Source of the DNA: Actinomycetota bacterium
GTDB lineage: Bacteria; Actinomycetota; Thermoleophilia; Gaiellales; Gaiellaceae
Length of the DNA: 8,964 bases
Reading direction: 5' to 3'
NCBI GenBank assembly: GCA_013812265.1
Contig: JACCTQ010000266.1
Span: 1 to 8,964, forward strand
Shown here piece by piece: positions 5,276 through 8,964 of this stretch (position 1 is its first letter; each line of letters begins with the position of its first letter). The notes beneath the pieces were generated by a model, which saw only the letters and a list, made by a program, of their open reading frames with translations, ran no database searches and was not told the DNA's origin. The position numbers and the translations under genes are program-made.

Positions 5276-6783
5276 CTACTCGGGGCGGTTGCGCGTGCCC
5301 ACCATGAACGGTGTGGCCACACCCTCGTAGGCCAGGTGAAGGACGAGCCCGTCGGCCGCGTGGCCGAGGTTGTGGCAGTGATCCATCCAGAGCCCGGGGT
5401 TGTCGGCGCGAAACGCGACCTCGTAGCGCTCGCCGGGCTTGACGTTCAAGGTGTCGCTCCACCACGGGCTCCCGGTCACTGGCTCGCCGTCACGCGTGAG
5501 CACGAGCATGTGGTGACCGTGCAGGTGCATGGGGTGGTCCTCGTCCGTGTCGTTGACGAACGTCATCTTTACGACGTCCCCCTCGGAGACGATATGTGTC
5601 GGAAACTCGGGCGGGAGCTTCCCGTTCACCGCCCAGTGCCGGCCGAACCTGCCGTCGAGGAACCCGAAGCGCTTCTCGATCTTGACCATGAAGGCCCGGT
5701 CGAAGTCGCTGGACGCGTCGAAGCGGGTCCTGGCGGGCGATCCGTAGTCGGCCGGATCGAACTTCTGGCCCGCGTCGGCCTCGGGGAGCGCACCGCGCCC
5801 GTCGGGGCTCAGCGCGAGGGCGGCGCGAGCGCCCAGCCAGTGGAGTTGCACTGTCCGTGTCGGCATCGTGAACGTGAGGTCGTATCGTCCGCCGCCCGCG
5901 AGCTCGAGCGTCTTGCCTTCGATCAGGCCGGGCTGGTTGAGCTCCGTCCCGTCGACGGCCGCCACCCGGAATCGTGTTCCCGAAAGAACGAAGCGCCGCG
6001 AGAAGCTGTCAGAGTTGATCACTCGCAAGCGGACGGGGGTACCCGGCGCCGCCGCCCGGCGATCGATCCCGTCGTGGGCGCCGAGCGTCCGCGCGCCGGA
6101 GAAGGAGTGGGCGACGACGGCCAGGTCGAGCGTCCGCGGAAGCGACCCGCGCGGAAGGATGACGAACGCGCCGTAGAGACCGCGCTTCACCTGCCTGGAG
6201 GAGGCCTGGTGCGAGTGGTACCAGAAGGTCCCGGACTGGTGGACCTTGAAGCGGTACGTGTAGCGCTGCCCCGGCAGGACAGCGTCCTGGGTGACCCCGG
6301 AAACGCCGTCCTCGGCGTTCGGCACGTCGACGCCGTGCCAGTGGATCGAGACTCCCTCGTCGATGTTCACATTGAGCACCGCGATCTCGACGAGATCGCC
6401 TTCGCGCACGCGCAGCTCAGGGCCGGGGACCCGGCCGTTGAAGGTCAGGCGTCGATGCGCCTGCCCGACGGCAGATGGACGGTCGACCTACGCGCGGCAA
6501 GTGTCGCGCGAAAGTCCGGCTCGCCCGCGCGCGGCCCCCTCAGCTCGGCCACGCTCCTGACGCCTTTCGCACCCGCGGGGCCATCACCGAGCGCGCCGTG
6601 CGCGATGTGATCCGCCCCCGACCCGCCGCCGTAATCCGGGGTGCCAAACTGCATCACGCTGTACGTCGCGGGAAGCCGGCTCTCGTGCCACGCCCGGGCG
6701 ACGAGGGCCACCACGGCGACTACGAAGACCCCGATGACTAGCGTGGTCAGGCGGCTCAACGCTCGGTTCCACCTACGCGGCAT
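5276..6783 (-). CDS. Multicopper oxidase, membrane anchored, frameshift near 6448
   Basis: This is an extracytoplasmic laccase-like oxidase of 502 aa after repair, which oxidises a metal or organic substrate and reduces O2 to water. The N-terminus has basic residues and one hydrophobic helix (about 12-31), a signal anchor without a clear Tat motif. Copper ligands are all visible: HWHG (148-151), WYHSHQ (188-193), HPMHLHGH (417-424) and HCHNLGH (469-475). The T1 axial position, five residues after the last His, is Leu480 instead of Met. From ATG 6783 the frame runs to RRIDA and then meets TGA (6447-6445). The next frame carries on with LTFNGRVPGPEL and is open to 5276. One missing C in the coding strand (GCCTG for GCCCTG, at about 6448-6449) restores a continuous protein. 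No Shine-Dalgarno sequence is evident. TAACCT, seven bases before the ATG, may be a -10 of a leaderless transcript. A long opposite-strand ORF covers this gene and is spurious. Confidence 0.92.
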
Positions 6784-6883
6784 CGTGAGAGGTTAGACAG
6801 GCTGCGTAGTCATCGTCCGCAGGTGACGAGGGAAGGGCGGGCACCCGCACAGCCGCCGAGCGCGAATACGGTCGCTTGCGACG
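6784..6883. other. Intergenic region upstream of the multicopper oxidase
   Basis: No convincing gene or RNA is seen. On the minus strand, TAACCT (6795-6790) lies seven bases before the oxidase ATG. A CGGACG-like -35 about 18 bases further upstream gives a weak leaderless promoter candidate. Confidence 0.3.
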
Positions 6884-6913
6884 TAGACGGTGTCGAACTC
6901 CGGCGGATATCCT
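6884..6913 (+). promoter_or_regulatory. Candidate leaderless promoter for the small ORF
   Basis: TAGACG (6884-6889; four of six to TTGACA) and TATCCT (6908-6913; TAnnnT) are spaced by 18 bases. The predicted start of transcription falls on or next to GTG 6921, as for leaderless actinobacterial genes. Confidence 0.4.
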
Positions 6914-6920
6914 CAGGACC

Positions 6921-7100
6921 GTGCCGGAAGACCGAGACGATCCGCGTGCTGGTACCTGGGCCGCCCCACTCTCGGGCGATTACAAGAACGTGAAACACGA
7001 CGCCCTTTACGGCGAGCGCGCGAGAACTGTCGGTGTTGATCCAGAGCCACGCACGCGCCAGCTCATCGTCCGCTGGCTACGGCGCCTGCGACGGCACTAG
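6921..7100 (+). CDS. Hypothetical small protein, possibly from a leaderless transcript
   Basis: I do not recognise this 59-aa protein. GTG 6921 sits seven bases after a TATCCT -10 element, so the mRNA could begin at the start codon. The product is soluble and charged. An acidic N-terminal part (PEDRDD) leads to WAAPLSGDYKNVKHDALYGE in the middle, and an Arg-rich end (RQLIVRWLRRLRRH) could be amphipathic. It fills an otherwise empty gap of about 350 bases. The frame is open upstream to 6876, but that part is Arg-rich nonsense. There is no neighbour in the same direction to couple with. GC at third positions is lower than in the neighbouring genes, so it may be chance; an overlapping minus-strand ORF (6998-6810) is even less convincing. 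Confidence 0.4.
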   Translation: MPEDRDDPRAGTWAAPLSGDYKNVKHDALYGERARTVGVDPEPRTRQLIVRWLRRLRRH

Positions 7101-7101
7101 C

Positions 7102-7115
7102 GCGAGCCGGCTCGC
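7102..7115. terminator. Palindrome downstream of the leftward membrane-protein pair
   Basis: GCGAGCCGGCTCGC is a perfect 14-bp palindrome lying 22 bases beyond the stop (7138) of the leftward gene and just after the stop (7100) of the small rightward ORF. It can form a 5-bp hairpin with a CCGG loop. A second inverted repeat, CCAAGCC/GGCTTGG (7128-7134 with 7145-7151), spans the leftward stop codon. Neither has a T-run. Confidence 0.35.
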
Positions 7116-7137
7116 CAATCGGATCGGCCAAGCCCTC

Positions 7138-7620
7138 CTAGGACGGCTTGGTCGTCATCGCCCAAACGGCCACCAGGTACGCGACCAGCAGCACCGCGGA
7201 CAGAACGAGAGCGATGCGCGCGAGCGTCGGCGACCCGCCGCCGCCCTCCGTGCGCGCGCTGCGTCGAGCGGCAAGGCCGGCGAGGACGACGGCGATGATC
7301 AGCAGGGGCAGCGTCAGATCGCCGACGATGAAACCGATGCCGAGCCAGTCCGGGTCTTCGGCGCCCTCGTCGCCGAACCCCTCCTCGGAGGCTGTCCACT
7401 GCCCGGTGATCCGCATCACAGCCCAGGCGGGTAGCGCGACTAGGAGGAGTGTCCGGAAGGCGAGACGCGTGAGCCTGGCAGTGTCAGGGGCGTCGCCTCT
7501 CCAGGCGAGTACGAGCAGGGCCACGACCGTGACGATCGCCCCCACGAGCACCATCGCTCCGAGCACGTGCAGGAGCAGCGGGAAGTTCCAGTCGTCTGGT
7601 CGCACGACGGCGAGAGGCAT
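7138..7620 (-). CDS. Four-helix integral membrane protein, DUF2269-like
   Basis: The function is unknown. The 160-aa product has helices at about residues 14-39, 54-73, 92-113 and 132-154. It begins with a short polar N-terminus and LLLHVLGAMVLVGAIV, a His in the first helix followed by small residues, like the DUF2269 group of membrane proteins. Loop 2-3 is acidic (EEGFGDEGAEDPDW) and loop 3-4 is basic. The ATG at 7620 overlaps the TGA of the upstream gene by one base (TGATG), so translation is coupled. The two proteins share a similar first helix and topology and probably act as partners or arose by duplication. A role in sensing, heme binding or transport cannot be read from the sequence. 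Confidence 0.82.
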   Translation of the reverse strand: MPLAVVRPDDWNFPLLLHVLGAMVLVGAIVTVVALLVLAWRGDAPDTARLTRLAFRTLLLVALPAWAVMRITGQWTASEEGFGDEGAEDPDWLGIGFIVGDLTLPLLIIAVVLAGLAARRSARTEGGGGSPTLARIALVLSAVLLVAYLVAVWAMTTKPS

Positions 7621-8093
7621 CAGGCGCCCGGCTTGTAGATCATGAGGATGAGGACGACGAGGACGGCGGCATACGAGATGAGTTGCAAGATCAGTCCGTG
7701 CCGTGACTGGAGCAGCGCACGGAGCTCCCCGCTCGGCTCGTCCTTGCCCTCGTCGACCAGCCGGGTGGCGAGTTGCCGGGCGCGGATGTAGTCGCGTCCG
7801 CTCTGCTGGCCGGCCACGGTCGCGACCGCCCAGAAGGCGATGGACGCCAGGATCCAGCCGTCCCAGACCTGGTAGCCGTCGAGGTAGATCGCCAGCCAGA
7901 TTCCGAGAACGAGCGTGAGCAGCGAGCCGGCGATGATGAGCGGAGCCGCGATCTTGCTCAGCCGGAAGAGGGAGACGGCCGCACTAGGCCGGTCGGTGCG
8001 CCATCCGGCGACGGATAGCACCGAGAACACGACGACCGCACTGACCAGCGCGAAGGCCGCGAGCACGTGAAAGAACAGCAGCCAGTCGTACAT
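7620..8093 (-). CDS. Four-helix integral membrane protein, DUF2269-like, first gene of pair
   Basis: The function is unknown. The 157-aa product begins MYDWLLFFHVLAAFALVSAVV, with a His in helix 1. Further helices are at about 48-71, 77-97 and 133-152. A polar loop (SGRDYIRARQLATRLVDEGKDEPSGE) lies between helices 3 and 4, and SRHGLILQ opens helix 4. The length and pattern fit DUF2269-like proteins. It is followed by its look-alike with a one-base stop/start overlap. No Shine-Dalgarno sequence precedes the ATG; the predicted transcript would start only a few bases upstream. It is divergent from the GAF protein gene, and their promoters overlap, so the two units may be controlled together. Confidence 0.82.
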   Translation of the reverse strand: MYDWLLFFHVLAAFALVSAVVVFSVLSVAGWRTDRPSAAVSLFRLSKIAAPLIIAGSLLTLVLGIWLAIYLDGYQVWDGWILASIAFWAVATVAGQQSGRDYIRARQLATRLVDEGKDEPSGELRALLQSRHGLILQLISYAAVLVVLILMIYKPGA

Positions 8094-8103
8094 CTTCAGT
8101 GGG

Positions 8104-8132
8104 AAGATACGACATACGGAGCCCGCCTACAA
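8104..8132 (-). promoter_or_regulatory. Promoter of the membrane-protein pair
   Basis: On the minus strand, TTGTAG (8132-8127) is a -35-like element and TATCTT (8109-8104) fits TAnnnT, with a 17-base spacer. The predicted transcript starts only a few bases before the ATG (8093), matching the absence of a Shine-Dalgarno sequence. Confidence 0.55.
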
Positions 8133-8133
8133 T
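8128..8133 (+). promoter_or_regulatory. -10 element of the GAF gene, leaderless start
   Basis: TACAAT matches the -10 consensus at five of six positions and ends seven bases before GTG 8141, so transcription would begin at the start codon. It overlaps the -35 element (TTGTAG) of the opposite-strand promoter by five bases. A good -35 for this direction is not visible. Confidence 0.5.
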
Positions 8134-8140
8134 CGCTTCG

Positions 8141-8964
8141 GTGGAAGGATCCGAGCGCCACCTCAGGCTGCTCACCGAGACCATCGCGACCGTCAACTCG
8201 ACGCTCGACCTCGGAGAGGTGCTCGAGCTGATCGCCCACAAGGTCGCCGAGGCACTCGAGGCCGACGCCTGTTTCGTCTATCTGTACGACGAGCGGGCCG
8301 ACGAGCTCGTCCTGCGGGCGAGCTACGGAACCCGTGTGGAGGAGATGACCCGCCGGCCGCGGATGCGGCCCGGAGAGGGAATCACCGGCACCGCAGCCGC
8401 CGAGCGAGCTCCCGTCATGCTTCCGCAGAACGCGCACCTGGACCCGCGCTTCAAGCGCTTCTCGAACCTGCCCGAGGACGAATACGAGTCGATTCTCGCC
8501 GTCCCCGTGCTCGCCCGGGAGAAACTCGAGGGAGCGCTCAACGTCCGCACGCGCCGGCCTCGCCGTTTCAGCGACGCCGAGATCGACCTCCTGCTCGCCA
8601 TCGCCGCCCAGGTCGCACAGACGATCGAGCACGCGAAGCTCTACGCGGACGCGCAGCGCAGGGTCCACGAGCTGGAGGCGCTAGCGCGCATCTCCGAGGC
8701 CGTATCCGAGTCGCTCTACCTCGAGGAGTCGCTCGAGGCGATCGTCAAGACGACGATGGACGCAGTCGGGGCGACTGGGGCGGCGCTCGTGCTCGAGGAC
8801 GGGAAGATCGCCTGGCCGGAGGGTCGCGCGGGCCGGCACGTCGTTCGTCTACCGCTCCGCTGGAAGCGCCGGCAGATCGGCGAGCTCGTCTGCGATCGCG
8901 ATGCGCCATTCACCGACGAGGAGCGCGCCCTTCTCGCATCGATCGCCCACCACGCCGCCGTCGC
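8141..8964 (+). CDS. GAF-domain protein, at least two GAF domains (3' end outside window)
   Basis: This is a cytoplasmic sensory or regulatory protein; 274 residues are visible and the frame is open to the window edge. GAF domain 1 spans about residues 20-165, with features such as ACFVYLYDERADELVLRAS, the RPGEGITGTAA motif (76-86), and YESILAVPVLAREKLEGALNV followed by FSDAEIDLLLAIAAQVA. A helix (about 166-190) links it to a second, shorter GAF-like domain (about 190-274) that again ends in FTDEERALLASIAHHAA. The output domain is beyond the window and could be a PucR-type helix-turn-helix, a histidine kinase or a phosphatase. The ligand is unknown. GTG 8141 is chosen because it lies at the predicted transcript start; an in-frame GTG at 8099 would lie upstream of the TACAAT element. 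It is divergent from the membrane-protein pair. Confidence 0.88.
   Translation, partial: MEGSERHLRLLTETIATVNSTLDLGEVLELIAHKVAEALEADACFVYLYDERADELVLRASYGTRVEEMTRRPRMRPGEGITGTAAAERAPVMLPQNAHLDPRFKRFSNLPEDEYESILAVPVLAREKLEGALNVRTRRPRRFSDAEIDLLLAIAAQVAQTIEHAKLYADAQRRVHELEALARISEAVSESLYLEESLEAIVKTTMDAVGATGAALVLEDGKIAWPEGRAGRHVVRLPLRWKRRQIGELVCDRDAPFTDEERALLASIAHHAAV

Noticed and set aside
5336..6610. Long plus-strand ORF of 424 codons opposite the multicopper oxidase
   Set aside because: The minus strand holds all four copper-ligand motifs in order. The plus-strand product is low-complexity and matches nothing, as expected for an antisense shadow at high GC.
6810..6998. 62-codon minus-strand ORF in the same gap
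   Set aside because: It has no promoter, no ribosome binding site and no family features, and it overlaps the better-supported rightward candidate.
6960..7060. Possible tRNA in the gap near the small ORF
   Set aside because: No acceptor stem pairing and no GTTCGAATC-like T-loop are present; GTGTTGATCC only resembles it loosely.

Overview
The window is GC-rich with strongly GC-biased third codon positions. It carries short tight operons, GTG starts and several promoters that appear to produce leaderless transcripts. Together with a GSI-alpha-type glutamine synthetase and double-GAF and DUF2269-like proteins, this points to a deep-branching actinobacterium. Thermoleophilia (Gaiellales/Solirubrobacterales-like) is my best guess, by inference only. 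The DNA looks chromosomal: I see no insertion sequence, integrase, phage gene, CRISPR array, tRNA or rRNA.

Layout. (a) 1-1150 (+): the C-terminal part of an ABC ATPase overlapping an ABC-2 permease, an export pump. (b) 1151-1314: a non-coding leader that can fold as an H-type pseudoknot. (c) 1315-2578 (+): an MFS transporter interrupted by a frameshift at about 1681-1686. (d) 2579-2825: hairpins, a -10-like element and a clear intrinsic terminator only 13 bases ahead of the next start, which suggests attenuation. (e) 2826-4190 (+): glutamine synthetase, followed 8 bases later by a phosphinothricin/methionine-sulfoximine-type GNAT acetyltransferase (4199-4693). (f) 4784-5229 (+): a small four-helix membrane protein (DUF6220-like) with a frameshift near its start. 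(g) 5240-5272: a 12-bp hairpin shared by convergent genes. (h) 6783-5276 (-): a membrane-anchored multicopper oxidase with a frameshift near 6448. (i) 6784-7137: mostly empty, with one plausible leaderless small ORF (6921-7100). (j) 8093-7138 (-): two coupled four-helix membrane proteins. (k) 8141-8964 (+): a divergent GAF-domain protein running off the end. Its promoter overlaps that of the membrane-protein pair.

How the genes may work together. The glnA-acetyltransferase pair is the clearest functional unit: ammonium assimilation plus an enzyme of the family that inactivates glutamine analogues that inhibit it. The ABC and MFS transporters are probable exporters. The multicopper oxidase acts outside the membrane in copper or substrate oxidation. 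The GAF protein and the divergent membrane pair may form a small sensory module.

Three genes are broken by one- or two-base contractions in short repeats while every other gene is intact. This looks more like consensus error in the assembly than true gene decay. I found no clearly new large system. The best leads are the two structured leaders (upstream of the MFS gene and of glnA), the glnA-acetyltransferase coupling, and the overlapping divergent promoters.
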